A stretch of DNA of 64,000 nucleotides from UBA1672 sp965263215 (GTDB lineage: Bacteria; Pseudomonadota; Alphaproteobacteria; Micavibrionales; Micavibrionaceae), in contig OZ253663.1 in assembly GCA_965263215.1 (NCBI GenBank), positions 2,232,001-2,296,000 on the forward strand, written 5' to 3'. Below, piece by piece: positions 25,329 through 34,327 of the stretch. The position numbers and the translations under genes were made by a program. The first letter of the stretch is position 1. The number at the start of each line of letters is the position of its first letter. The notes beneath the pieces were generated by a model that saw only the letters and a list, made by a program, of their open reading frames with translations, was not told the DNA's origin and ran no database searches.

Positions 25329-25397
25329 AATCATAATCCATGTGTCGGGTGTTCAAATCACCCCACCGCTACCAATATTTTCATTTAAAATCATACC
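25329..25397 (+). repeat. attR: 69-bp direct repeat (tRNA-Met 3' half)
   Basis: Exact copy of 1894-1962. It carries only the tRNA 3' half (25329-25374) and is not itself a tRNA gene, since the sequence upstream does not form a D arm or acceptor strand. Confidence 0.93.
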
Positions 25398-25746
25398 GTT
25401 ACGGAGCCCCCCCTAAAAGACAAATCGCAAAAGTGATCTGGGGTACGACTAGGGTAACAAAACGATTTTTTAAACACCTATTAATTATGTAATAGTAATT
25501 ATCCAGAATTATAGAACCGCCAGAGCGTAGAATTGTTGGGCGGGCGTGGGGTTAATTCCCGTCATTTATGGGATTGTAAATTGGTTTTTCTTGATCATAT
25601 GTATCAGCTCGATTTCGGCTAGGGGTCAATATTCCGATAACTCAGAGCATAAGAGACACACCAACGGACAGCTTGAAAAATGCGGAGGAGTTTATGACCC
25701 TACCATCGTTTGTGCTATTACAGTTTCCAGAAAATAAATTCTCTTA
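25398..25746. other. Gene-free stretch outside attR, possible relic of an older island
   Basis: Beyond the exact repeat the sequence keeps resembling the island's own left arm for another 90 bp or so (CTAAAAGACAAATCGCAAAAG..., the diverged arm site GGGGTACGACTAGGGTAAC at 25440-25458, and ACGATTTTTTAAA). Normal chromosome should not resemble a P' arm, so this may be what remains of an earlier element at the same tRNA. I see no gene; the short frames here lack ribosome-binding sites. Confidence 0.45.
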
Positions 25747-26121
25747 TTATTCAGAGATAGAAATTCCCAGTGTTTTTAATCCAACACTTAACTTTCGGGT
25801 AGTTACCGGCTTTTTTATTGTAAGATTTGCCCCCATCGTCTTCGCTATTGTTAACAAGCTTGTATAGCCTGCATCTCCATCAGAAGACATAGCGATAATG
25901 GGTATATCGGCATTTTGGTTTCTGATTTCACCAATGATTTCAATGCCTTCAACTTTCGGCATTAAAATGTCTGTAACAACCAAATCAAATTGAGTTTCTT
26001 CCAATAGGCGCAACGCCTCTGCACCATCATAAGCAGTAGAAACTTGCATCCCTTGGGAGGTAAAAAACTTAGCCAAAATCGCCACGTTTATAGCATCATC
26101 ATCTACGATTAGAACTTTCAT
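25747..26121 (-). CDS. CheY-like response regulator
   Basis: 124 residues, receiver domain only. The acidic pocket VDDD, phospho-acceptor Asp in LVVTDILMP, Ser of PIIAMSSDGD and Lys of LTIKKPV are all present. Its ATG overlaps the stop of the hybrid kinase gene (26118-26121), so the two are coupled. It probably receives phosphate from that kinase, perhaps through the HPt protein at 29409-29744. Confidence 0.9.
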   Translation of the reverse strand: MKVLIVDDDAINVAILAKFFTSQGMQVSTAYDGAEALRLLEETQFDLVVTDILMPKVEGIEIIGEIRNQNADIPIIAMSSDGDAGYTSLLTIAKTMGANLTIKKPVTTRKLSVGLKTLGISISE

Positions 26122-27863
26122 TCATTTTTTCCTTTTTTATTTTTAACCCAACGCCCAAGTGCAGACGCTATATCAGATTGCTTGAAAGGTTTGTTTATAT
26201 AATCATTCATACCAAAACTAAGGCATTTTTCTTTATCCCCTGTCATAGCATCCGCCGTTAATGCAACAATCGGTACAAATTCTAACTTATTCTGCTTTTC
26301 ATGTTCACGAATTTTTTTTGTTGATTCAAAACCATCCATTTCCGGCATTTGACAATCCATAAAAATAATATCGTATTGTTTTTCTTGCGCCTTGTTGTAC
26401 GCTTCCAACCCGTTTTCTGCCGTATCTATATTAACGCCAAATTTCTTTAAAACTTTTTTTATGATCACCATATTCATTTTCATATCTTCGACAGCCAACA
26501 CTTCAATATCTGGATATTGTGTTATTTCTTTGCTTTCAGATACGGGAATAGCTGACAGATTCCTTAAGGTTGCCGGTGTTATAAACGGCATCTCAGAACC
26601 TTTGGTTTTTGCGTTCATCAAAACTCGAATGAGTGACACTATATCATTTGGAATAAACGGTTTTTTTATAAAGCCGTTGAGGCCTTCTTCTTCAAACTTG
26701 GAATATGATCCGATATCCGAAACAGCCGATACAATAACTACGGCCATATCCTTATGTTCACTGTTACCTCGAATTTTTCGGAGCAATTCTCCCCCATTCA
26801 TGTCAGGCATTTTGTAATCTGTTAAGCAAATATCAAATTTTTCACGACCGGATTCTAAGAGTTCAAGCGCCTGTCTGGCATCTTCCGCTATAACGCATGG
26901 TATCTTCGATAGTTTAAATAATTTTTTATAAACATCTCGATTAACCTTACAATCATCAACAACTAAAATTCTGGCTTTTTCTTCACTGTGAGTAACATTT
27001 TCATGGCTGTCCTGACTGGCCGACTCTTTCAATAGTAAATGGAACATAAATTGCGTCCCCTCACCTATTTCACTTTCGACAGTAATGTCTCCCCCCATCA
27101 TAGAAACCAACTCAGATACAATGGTTAACCCCAGCCCGGTACCACCATATTTCCGAGTTGTAGATTCTTCGGCTTGCGAAAATTTATCAAATATTTTCAT
27201 TTGATTATCTTTTGCAATACCAATTCCTGTATCTTTGACTGTAAATTCAATTTCTAAGACACCGTCCTTTTGGGATAGTTTCTTTGCATTTACAAGGACG
27301 TATCCGGAAGATGTAAATTTCAAGGCATTATTGATAAGGTTTGCAAATATTTGTTTAATCCGTGTCGGATCACCTTCGTAATATTGAGGCAAATCGCCAT
27401 CAATGTCTAAAATCATTTCAATGTGTTTTTCATTAGATTGGTGCGCGTATAAAGTGAAGGTCTCTTGAATAAGAGCATGTAAGTTAAATCCGATTTTTTC
27501 TAAAGTCAGTTTGCCCGCTTCGATTTTGGAGATATCAATAATATCGTTGATAATCATTAATAAATTTTCACCCGATGTTTGAATGCTTTGAACAAATTCT
27601 TTTTGTTCATGCTCCAATTTTGTTTCAAGTAATAAACTAGACATTCCTAAGACTGCATTCATCGGCGTGCGAATTTCATGGCTCATATTTGCGAGAAAAT
27701 CGCTCTTGGCTTGGTTGGAAAGTTCAGCCTCCTCTTTTGCTAATACCAAATCGATCGTTTGTTCCTTAACGCGCCTTTCCAAATATTCCTTATTATTTTT
27801 CAGTTTGCGTCGCGCATTTTCAATCGGGTTTGCGATAAAGAATTTCGCATATAGTATGCTCAC
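26118..27863 (-). CDS. Hybrid histidine kinase (HisKA-HATPase-REC-REC), probably the 3' part of a split gene
   Basis: 581 residues from GTG 27863. It begins in a membrane helix, then a linker and coiled coil, HisKA with the phospho-acceptor His in SHEIRTPMN, HATPase with N box NALKFTSSG, DTGIGIA and GTGLGLTIV, and two receiver domains (CLTDYKMPDMNG and IFMDCQMPEMDG). The GTG has no ribosome-binding site, and the same frame is open upstream as far as 28088, coding for the rest of a periplasmic sensor domain and all of the membrane helix. It therefore looks like the downstream part of a gene that began with the MHYT protein. Confidence 0.88.
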   Translation of the reverse strand: MSILYAKFFIANPIENARRKLKNNKEYLERRVKEQTIDLVLAKEEAELSNQAKSDFLANMSHEIRTPMNAVLGMSSLLLETKLEHEQKEFVQSIQTSGENLLMIINDIIDISKIEAGKLTLEKIGFNLHALIQETFTLYAHQSNEKHIEMILDIDGDLPQYYEGDPTRIKQIFANLINNALKFTSSGYVLVNAKKLSQKDGVLEIEFTVKDTGIGIAKDNQMKIFDKFSQAEESTTRKYGGTGLGLTIVSELVSMMGGDITVESEIGEGTQFMFHLLLKESASQDSHENVTHSEEKARILVVDDCKVNRDVYKKLFKLSKIPCVIAEDARQALELLESGREKFDICLTDYKMPDMNGGELLRKIRGNSEHKDMAVVIVSAVSDIGSYSKFEEEGLNGFIKKPFIPNDIVSLIRVLMNAKTKGSEMPFITPATLRNLSAIPVSESKEITQYPDIEVLAVEDMKMNMVIIKKVLKKFGVNIDTAENGLEAYNKAQEKQYDIIFMDCQMPEMDGFESTKKIREHEKQNKLEFVPIVALTADAMTGDKEKCLSFGMNDYINKPFKQSDIASALGRWVKNKKGKNE

Positions 27864-28041
27864 TAAAAATGTGACAATACCAATACTGAAAATAATTTTT
27901 TGTTTTAAAATTAAAGACTGGTTTTCTAAATTAAAAAAGCGCTGCGTGGCTCCAACAACATCATCTTGTTTGCTTAAAACACTTTCTAATTGCTTTAGAA
28001 TGGTACTCTCATCGGCATCTGTTAATGTATTTTCCTTTTCT

Positions 28042-28088
28042 TCATTCAGCAGATACGGAGTATGCTCGGAGCTTATCCCACTCTTCTC
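28042..28088 (-). other. +1 frameshift zone joining the MHYT sensor to the hybrid kinase
   Basis: The MHYT frame stops at TGA 28042-28044. The kinase frame is open from 28088 (its upstream stop is TAA 28089-28091). In this 47-bp overlap one extra base, or two missing, would fuse the proteins. No canonical slippery site or internal ribosome-binding site is visible. Confidence 0.7.
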
Positions 28089-29274
28089 TTACATTGATAA
28101 TTTTTTGACGTAATGCTTTGTTTTCAAAAGCTTCTATCGTAATGACTTTTTTTCCATCAACACTATTTACGATGTCTCCGCCATTTAACAACGCATCAAA
28201 TGTTTGTTCTATTTGTGCACGAATCTGCCTTACTCTCTCTGCACGAGCCTTAAGGGCGCTAGCAGACGCCTCATTTTTTAAAATCAAAATGTCGTTGGTA
28301 TAATTCATTAAGAACGAGCGTTGCAAACCAACAGAGTTTATAATTGACGCATCATTTTCATGCTGCTTAAACGCGAAATGAGCAACCGTGACAGAGCCTA
28401 TTATCAATGCCATAAATACGGTAAGAAGAGCCATGAGTTGAAAGAAGACAATATTACCCGAATATCCACCTTGTTTTTTTTGTTCAGCCTGATCAACGCT
28501 ATAGTAAAGGCTTACTGACAAAGCCAAAATAAAAATCAAACCGCTCGTCGATGCGACAATCAAAGCAAGCGTATCAAATGTCTGGTCAGGATCGAATCGG
28601 CAATCTGCATATGGAATAAATACAGATGCTGCCATGCCTGTGTAATGCATGCCGCATATTGCCGCTCCCATAATCAACGAAGCTAATATCTGCCATAATG
28701 TTTTGCCGGCTCCTTGATGCTGTCCCAATGTAAAAACAATCAATAATGCGGCGCCAGATGCCAAAAATGCAATGACGGCAGAGGCAAAAAACAACCCCGG
28801 CTTATATAGCAGTTGCGCATCCATTTGCATGGCGGCCATGCCTGTGTAATGCATACCGCATATCGCTATCCCCAACAAAAGTGAGCTAATTGCTATTCGG
28901 GAAGCTTTGATGGCTCCTCTTTTAATAATACTTAAAACGCCATACGCACTAACAATGGCAATGACCATGGACAAAAAGGTAAGATAAGGATCATAAGAAT
29001 GCGCCATATCCATGTCATAAGCCAACATCCCCAAAAAATGCATCGACCATATTCCTGCCCCAAAAGAAACAGCACCGCCGTAATGTAAAAGTTTTCTAGT
29101 TTTATTATCTGTTGTTTTTTGTATATCGCTTGCGAACCGAAGACCGGTAAAGGAACCTAAACTTGCGACAAGATAGGACAACACAACTAAAAAAGGTATG
29201 TATTCACCATAAACAGCGGTGCTTGGAACCTCTCCAAATAAAAAAAACTGCTGGGTGATTTCCTTAAAAAACAT
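28042..29274 (-). CDS. MHYT-domain membrane sensor, probably the 5' part of a split hybrid kinase
   Basis: 410 residues. Seven N-terminal membrane helices carry the MHYT signatures SMHFLGML and GMHYTGMA (twice), the last two separated by about 65 residues; MHYT sensors are thought to detect O2, CO or NO via copper. An eighth helix (FQLMALLTVFMALIIGSVTV) leads into a helical periplasmic domain (GLQRSFLMNYTNDILIL...) that ends abruptly at the stop. MHYT proteins normally continue into kinase or cyclase domains; the missing continuation is in the next frame. Confidence 0.88.
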   Translation of the reverse strand: MFFKEITQQFFLFGEVPSTAVYGEYIPFLVVLSYLVASLGSFTGLRFASDIQKTTDNKTRKLLHYGGAVSFGAGIWSMHFLGMLAYDMDMAHSYDPYLTFLSMVIAIVSAYGVLSIIKRGAIKASRIAISSLLLGIAICGMHYTGMAAMQMDAQLLYKPGLFFASAVIAFLASGAALLIVFTLGQHQGAGKTLWQILASLIMGAAICGMHYTGMAASVFIPYADCRFDPDQTFDTLALIVASTSGLIFILALSVSLYYSVDQAEQKKQGGYSGNIVFFQLMALLTVFMALIIGSVTVAHFAFKQHENDASIINSVGLQRSFLMNYTNDILILKNEASASALKARAERVRQIRAQIEQTFDALLNGGDIVNSVDGKKVITIEAFENKALRQKIINVREEWDKLRAYSVSAE

Positions 29275-29408
29275 TTTAAAACTTACGATTTCTAATTGAC
29301 CTCAACATCATTAAACAAAATAATGTTATGCAATTAAATAGCTGACACATAGAATTTCAGAGTTTTAAACAAGCTTAATGTAAGTTTCACACAACATACG
29401 AGAAAAAC

Positions 29409-29744
29409 ATGACCGCCCAACCTGTTAATCTTGAAAATTTCAGAGAAGCCATTGATCACGACAAAGAATTGGAACAAGAACTATTTGAGGAATTTATTCG
29501 TTCTTCAGAAGTACAGTTAGAAATACTTGGCCAACATATAACCTCTCAAAACGATAACACCCTATGGAAACATGCCGCGCATGCCCTCAAAAGCACAAGC
29601 GGATCTCTCGGGGCGATGCCTCTATCTGATTTGTGCGCACGTGCCCAAGCAGAATACAATGCTGACTTCACGCAAAAAGGAGAGTTGTACAATATGCTTC
29701 AGCATGAATATCAGAGGGTCAAAAAATTCATCAAATCTGCGTAA
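29409..29744 (+). CDS. HPt phosphotransfer protein
   Basis: 111 residues with the HPt four-helix pattern and the phospho-acceptor His in HAAHALKSTSGSLGA. It would relay phosphate from the hybrid kinase to a response regulator. It is divergent from the MHYT/kinase genes across a 134-bp intergenic region, which supports a joint relay: sensor kinase, HPt, then the CheY-like protein at 25747. Confidence 0.9.
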   Translation: MTAQPVNLENFREAIDHDKELEQELFEEFIRSSEVQLEILGQHITSQNDNTLWKHAAHALKSTSGSLGAMPLSDLCARAQAEYNADFTQKGELYNMLQHEYQRVKKFIKSA

Positions 29745-29750
29745 TTTTTT

Positions 29751-29765
29751 GGTAGTGTTGCAAAC
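29751..29765 (+). repeat. Solitary IS6-type terminal repeat
   Basis: GGTAGTGTTGCAAAC, one mismatch from the terminal repeat of the 107-bp element at 17511. A poor inverted match (CAGCACTATCC) follows at 29843-29853. The interior differs from the other element. It is probably a decayed insertion end. Confidence 0.35.
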
Positions 29766-29861
29766 TCGTCCGTACTTTTTAATACATACTGGACTGCGCC
29801 GTTTTTAAAGTTCAGGAACGTCTCATGATATCATTCTTCGGCCAGCACTATCCTTCACCAA

Positions 29862-32800
29862 TCATTTTTTCTTTTCTGCATCCTTAGGGTCTAGCTCAGC
29901 CCACGCCTTACAATACTCATAAAACTTACGTTCTGCCCATACGCCGTTTCGTAATATAGGTGCCTCTATTTTCTCCATAAGCTCTTTAGTCATTGCATGA
30001 TCCCTTACCAGACAAGAAAAATAGGCAAAATTATTAATATTCCATTGATCTGGATATTCTTTCAAAACATCACGTATTCCAAGCTTCATCTTATCCCAAA
30101 CAACGTCTGACTGGGTAAAAAGACCTACCCCATAAGCACTTTGCGATGCATACCAGTATATACGAGCATATAGTGCGTAACCCTCCTTATCTTTGGTTCT
30201 CTTTACTGCTTCTTGAGCAAATTTTTCTATCTTTTCAGGGTTTCCGCGCCAATGTGGCGATAAATACAATAGAGCAGAGAAGTATATCGGATAGAAACCG
30301 GGATGTTTATCCAATGCTTCGTTTATTAATGCCATGTAAGCAGCTTCATCATCATAAAGCCCCCTCATAATGCCGGACATCACAAAATACCAAACAGGGT
30401 TATCCGAAGAAGACGATTTGATATTGGTCATGTAATCGTGTGCTTTTTGCATACGATCCAAAAATTTTGATTTAACGTCTTCGGGTGCATGATCACGCGC
30501 CGCAATACTCATGCCATCACCTCCGATCACATGCCATGCGTAATCCTCCAAAAACAATCCTTTTGCAACTTTCGGGATATCTGAATCGGGATATGCTTTA
30601 ATCCATTCATCTACAAAGGAAAATGTATCTTTCCAAGTTGCTTCACTTAATCGACGGCGTGTAATTTGATTAAAGGCGTGATAAAATAGAATCAACTTCC
30701 ACTTACCACTAGAAGATCTGGCTTGTGTTTCCCTGTATTCACCTGCGATCCTTTCTAACTCACGGTGATCTTTAAGATAAAATAGGCCCATAATATCATT
30801 GGCAATAACCATACGTGTTTCCAACTCATCTTTTTCATCGTAATACGACATGAACTGTGTTTCAGCGCGTCGGCCATTATTTATATATATCCCCTTCGGC
30901 ATCCGCATATTTTCAAAATCAATGACAAATGTATAGCGTGTCCCCATCATCCATTCCTGATGCTCGGACGTAAATATAAGTGATTGGTTATCTTTCCATT
31001 TTAGTGTCCCCTCAAGAGGTGGCTCCATCTCCAAAGCATAAACAGGAAGAGGCTTTTTAATGATGTCATCGGGAATAACGCATTTTTCGCTAAACGCCTG
31101 TCCATACTCTTCCTTACATCGCTTTTCATCAATTCCGAATTGGATGGTAATGCTGTCGAGATCTTTCGGCCTATTCGGTATCTTGCTTTCTAAAGTTAAA
31201 TAAACAGGGCTTACCGATGTTTCAGAGGAATCATTTTCGGACTTTAAGTAATTCAGATCATGCGCAGTGCATGTGTGCTGATTCCCCACTAAAACATCAC
31301 CATCTCTGGACATAATACATGTCCCTGAAGCACGCCTATTATTATGAGCATTAGGAAATTTGATAGAATTATTATTGCTTATAAACGTAAATTTGGGTGG
31401 GTTGCTATGTTGATTACCCGGAAATTTAGGTAAATCCTTCTGAAGTAAAAAAACGGCCTTCCGTTTCTTAATATTGATGTTAAGAGGTTTTAATACCCCC
31501 TCGTGCTCCAATTTTGCAATTCCACCCCAAGAAGGCAGCATCCCATAATCATACGGCTTAGATCGCGTAATGATATTGTTTATATCCAAATCCTTAACAC
31601 CCGCCGTTTTCCATTTTAAGAATTCTTGCCAGTAATCCTTGTTATATCCTTCGGGCATTTTTTTTAAACTATCATCAATTTCATCAAAAAACTGAATGCT
31701 CGGTTGCTTTTCAATCACAATTCTCGAAGCTTTTATTCTTGTTTTTAATAAATGCGGGTAACGCCCCGTCAGGTATTTTGTTAATCCACGCGCATTTTCA
31801 AAATATTCTTCATTATGAGACTTAGGAAAATGTTTATTTGGTAGTTTGAAATCCCAGCATTCCTTTGAAACAAATATCAATTTTTCTTCAGGGACACCAA
31901 TCACCCCTGCATATGCTTTTGTAATGTCGATATTGTCGTTGGAAAATCTTTTCCTTTTCGCCGGTCCGAAAATAATAACATTTCTCAAAGATTCTATATC
32001 GCCTTTAAGCGACCAAACCATGTGATTTCCTGAACCTAAGATAAGGTTTAAGGGGGTTTCTTGCTTTTCAATTTCAACATCCACATACCCTGTAAATCCG
32101 CCACCAAACTCTTCACGAAACTGAAGCGTCGTTGCCACATTGCTCTCGGATATTGCCATCGCATATAAACGTTCATTTTCACTGTTGAGATTTGGCACGA
32201 TATTACAAGCAGACTGTGGCAAGCGTGCCCTCAGATAAAGTGAGTACTCACTTTGATCCAAACGGCCATTACCATTAACATCAAGTGTGTTATATGCCTT
32301 CTCGGCTGCTTCATGGATTTGCTCAAGGGTTGTTTTATTTCCATCATCAGAAAGCTCGAGATAAGCCTCAAATATGTTGATTATTTCTTCTGTTTCAAGT
32401 TTCAAAGCACTCTTTGTTGGTGTGCTTATTTCTTGCACAGACAGTTTCTTATCCGCATTCTTATCCAATTCAATAAATCCGCCGACAATATCTTCAAAAA
32501 AAGTCAGTATTGTTATTTTTTTTGATGGCGTTTTCTTCATCTTCGTTAAAATTGGCTCATGCTTCTCTACAGCATCGAAACCATGTTTTTTTACTGAATC
32601 ATAAAGCGCCTGAACATCAGCCTCATCATACCCACCTCGCTGTGTGAATTCAGAGAAAGTTACGTATTCGTCTCCATTTTCGTTCCATTTCACAAGCGCT
32701 CTCTTTTGAGACTTAGCAACATGTTTGGCTGCTATCTTTTTATATTTTTCTAGAGATTTCCTTGTAACATTCCCATCTGCATCTAAAAACTTAACTGAGC

Positions 32801-32999
32801 CCGGCGCTGCGATTAATGACCTTTGCAAAGAATTTATAATATTTTGCATAAATTCTGTTTTGTTTTCTTCGTGGTCATATTTTATAAAACGTGGAATATC
32901 GTAGATGCTTTTGTACCTAGGTCTTTTTTCTTGTGCGGAAACACTCACAGAGAGCGTTAATAACGAAATTACTAAAAATATTCCTGTAATAAATTTCAC
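29862..32999 (-). CDS. Large periplasmic EF-hand protein with DUF4034-like C terminus
   Basis: 1045 residues with a signal peptide (FITGIFLVISLLTLSVSVSAQ). The N-terminal 270 residues contain several EF-hand calcium loops, most clearly DKNADKKLSVQE and DVNGNGRLDQSE, with weaker DADGNVTRKSLE and NENGDEYVTFSE. The middle (270-750) is beta-rich and not recognised. The last 280 are helical, with patterns like DUF4034 proteins (RELERIAGEYRETQA, then HAFNQITRRRLSE and a TPR-like tail). It is probably a calcium-binding envelope protein. It follows the Sel1 gene by 67 bp in the same direction and may share its operon. Confidence 0.7.
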   Translation of the reverse strand: MKFITGIFLVISLLTLSVSVSAQEKRPRYKSIYDIPRFIKYDHEENKTEFMQNIINSLQRSLIAAPGSVKFLDADGNVTRKSLEKYKKIAAKHVAKSQKRALVKWNENGDEYVTFSEFTQRGGYDEADVQALYDSVKKHGFDAVEKHEPILTKMKKTPSKKITILTFFEDIVGGFIELDKNADKKLSVQEISTPTKSALKLETEEIINIFEAYLELSDDGNKTTLEQIHEAAEKAYNTLDVNGNGRLDQSEYSLYLRARLPQSACNIVPNLNSENERLYAMAISESNVATTLQFREEFGGGFTGYVDVEIEKQETPLNLILGSGNHMVWSLKGDIESLRNVIIFGPAKRKRFSNDNIDITKAYAGVIGVPEEKLIFVSKECWDFKLPNKHFPKSHNEEYFENARGLTKYLTGRYPHLLKTRIKASRIVIEKQPSIQFFDEIDDSLKKMPEGYNKDYWQEFLKWKTAGVKDLDINNIITRSKPYDYGMLPSWGGIAKLEHEGVLKPLNINIKKRKAVFLLQKDLPKFPGNQHSNPPKFTFISNNNSIKFPNAHNNRRASGTCIMSRDGDVLVGNQHTCTAHDLNYLKSENDSSETSVSPVYLTLESKIPNRPKDLDSITIQFGIDEKRCKEEYGQAFSEKCVIPDDIIKKPLPVYALEMEPPLEGTLKWKDNQSLIFTSEHQEWMMGTRYTFVIDFENMRMPKGIYINNGRRAETQFMSYYDEKDELETRMVIANDIMGLFYLKDHRELERIAGEYRETQARSSSGKWKLILFYHAFNQITRRRLSEATWKDTFSFVDEWIKAYPDSDIPKVAKGLFLEDYAWHVIGGDGMSIAARDHAPEDVKSKFLDRMQKAHDYMTNIKSSSSDNPVWYFVMSGIMRGLYDDEAAYMALINEALDKHPGFYPIYFSALLYLSPHWRGNPEKIEKFAQEAVKRTKDKEGYALYARIYWYASQSAYGVGLFTQSDVVWDKMKLGIRDVLKEYPDQWNINNFAYFSCLVRDHAMTKELMEKIEAPILRNGVWAERKFYEYCKAWAELDPKDAEKKK

Positions 33000-33066
33000 T
33001 TAAAATTCTTTCTTTTTTCAATCTTCTTCGGCACAACAACACATAATTCAGTATTGGGCGCGCTTC

Positions 33067-34122
33067 TTATTCCTTACTGCATATCTTTTTTTCGAACGTC
33101 TTGGCTTTACTCGTTATCACCCTCCAAGAGGTACCAATACCTGTATTAATCATCTGTCCATTCATATGCTTTGGAAAACCTGTGTGAGCTCTTTTCCCAT
33201 GGAAACTAAGCCCGCTTCCTACCCAGTCCGGATGTCTTTCGGCAATATCTTTAATCAGGGCACTCATTTCCTTATACTCATCTTTAAGATCGCACATACA
33301 ATCTATATAGCTATAACCTGCTCTTACACATTCCTGTTGATCATTCCCGATATATTGATCAAGATCATATAGCTCAAGAAAATCTTCGCGATCTAATGCA
33401 TTGGTTAGTTCAATAGACTTTTTCTGCGACTTGTTTTCCGGCTTAATACCTTTCATTTCATTAATCACGTCTTGCGCGTTGGAATCTCCCATAGCAACTG
33501 CTTTTTCAAACCAAAATAGTGCCTTTTCATTGTTTTGGGGCACTTCTGCTTCAACTAAGTTCACCCCTTCGCGATACATATGCCCAAGAGTGAGCGCGGC
33601 CATGAGGTTACCTTTCTCATGAGCCCTCTCATAAAACTCAATAGCCTTATCTAAGTCTAGAGGCACATGCGCCCCCATGTGATAGTTTGATGCTAAACTA
33701 TACAGCGCGTTCGGATCTCCTTGATCAACTGCCGCCAAAAGAAATGCCATCCCCTTTTTTTCATCTTTGTTAACACCAGTTCCATCCAAATGGCGCTTCC
33801 CCCTAAAATACAAATTTGCAAGTTGGTTTTGTGCCCCTGCGTGCCCCTGCTCAGCCGCCTTTAAATGCCATTCTTCGGCTTTCAGTATGTCGTGTTTAAT
33901 TTTCTCTCCCGCATTATAGGCGTTGGCTACACAAAATTGTGCCACGACATTCCCTTCTTTTGCTAATGATAGTAGGGATTCAAATGATAAATTTTGACAT
34001 TGAAGAGTTTCGGTTTCTGCCTTTTTCTTAACGGAAGAAGCTCCTGCTTCCATGTTAAATCCATTTAAACTATGCGTAACGATAACAGCCAACCCTATAG
34101 CCATGGGTAAAAGAATGTTTTT
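33067..34122 (-). CDS. Sel1-repeat exported protein
   Basis: 351 residues from ATG 34122 (GGAGG about ten bases upstream; the frame from 34149 is less likely). An N-terminal hydrophobic segment (ILLPMAIGLAVIVTHSL) serves as signal or anchor. Four or five Sel1 repeats follow (AQFCVANAYNAGE, AQNQLANLYFRGK, ALYSLASNYHMGA, AALTLGHMYREGV). The C-terminal 110 residues are unique, with three cysteines (CVRAGYSYIDCMCD). Sel1 repeats bind proteins, often in envelope signalling. Partner unknown. Confidence 0.8.
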   Translation of the reverse strand, partial: KNILLPMAIGLAVIVTHSLNGFNMEAGASSVKKKAETETLQCQNLSFESLLSLAKEGNVVAQFCVANAYNAGEKIKHDILKAEEWHLKAAEQGHAGAQNQLANLYFRGKRHLDGTGVNKDEKKGMAFLLAAVDQGDPNALYSLASNYHMGAHVPLDLDKAIEFYERAHEKGNLMAALTLGHMYREGVNLVEAEVPQNNEKALFWFEKAVAMGDSNAQDVINEMKGIKPENKSQKKSIELTNALDREDFLELYDLDQYIGNDQQECVRAGYSYIDCMCDLKDEYKEMSALIKDIAERHPDWVGSGLSFHGKRAHTGFPKHMNGQMINTGIGTSWRVITSKAKTFEKKICSKE

Positions 34123-34327
34123 CATGCGCCAGACAACCTCCAAATTCAATTTCCAGATGAGAGTATAAATAAACCATAGCCACCTTATGGAAGCAAAATT
34201 ATTTTCCAGACTTCGGATTGTCGCTTATTTTTGTATAGCTGCTTACGCTATAAATAGCATAATGTTGACGAATGAGGATGGCCTGTTAAGGTGGCGATAT
34301 CGAAAGCATTAAGGACATTTGAAAATC

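Larger units (their letters stand above)
1894..25397. mobile_element. 23.5-kb integrative genomic island in tRNA-Met
   Basis: The element is bounded by a perfect 69-bp direct repeat (1894-1962 and 25329-25397) that includes the 3' half of tRNA-Met. It encodes a P4-type tyrosine integrase (8794-9960), an AlpA-like regulator, and a Prim-Pol/RecA-like replication protein, and it is visibly more AT-rich than its flanks. This is the known architecture of tRNA-targeting islands and phage satellites. The integrase is unusual in lying about 7 kb inside the left end rather than beside att. No capsid, conjugation or relaxase genes were seen, so mobility probably depends on a helper or on circularisation alone. 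Confidence 0.9.

Noticed and set aside
25329..25374. Second tRNA-Met gene at attR
   Set aside because: Only the 3' half is present, and the preceding sequence cannot form the acceptor 5' strand or D arm.
25546..25867. Two short plus-strand ORFs right of attR
   Set aside because: No convincing start sites and unconvincing composition. The second runs antisense into the response-regulator gene.
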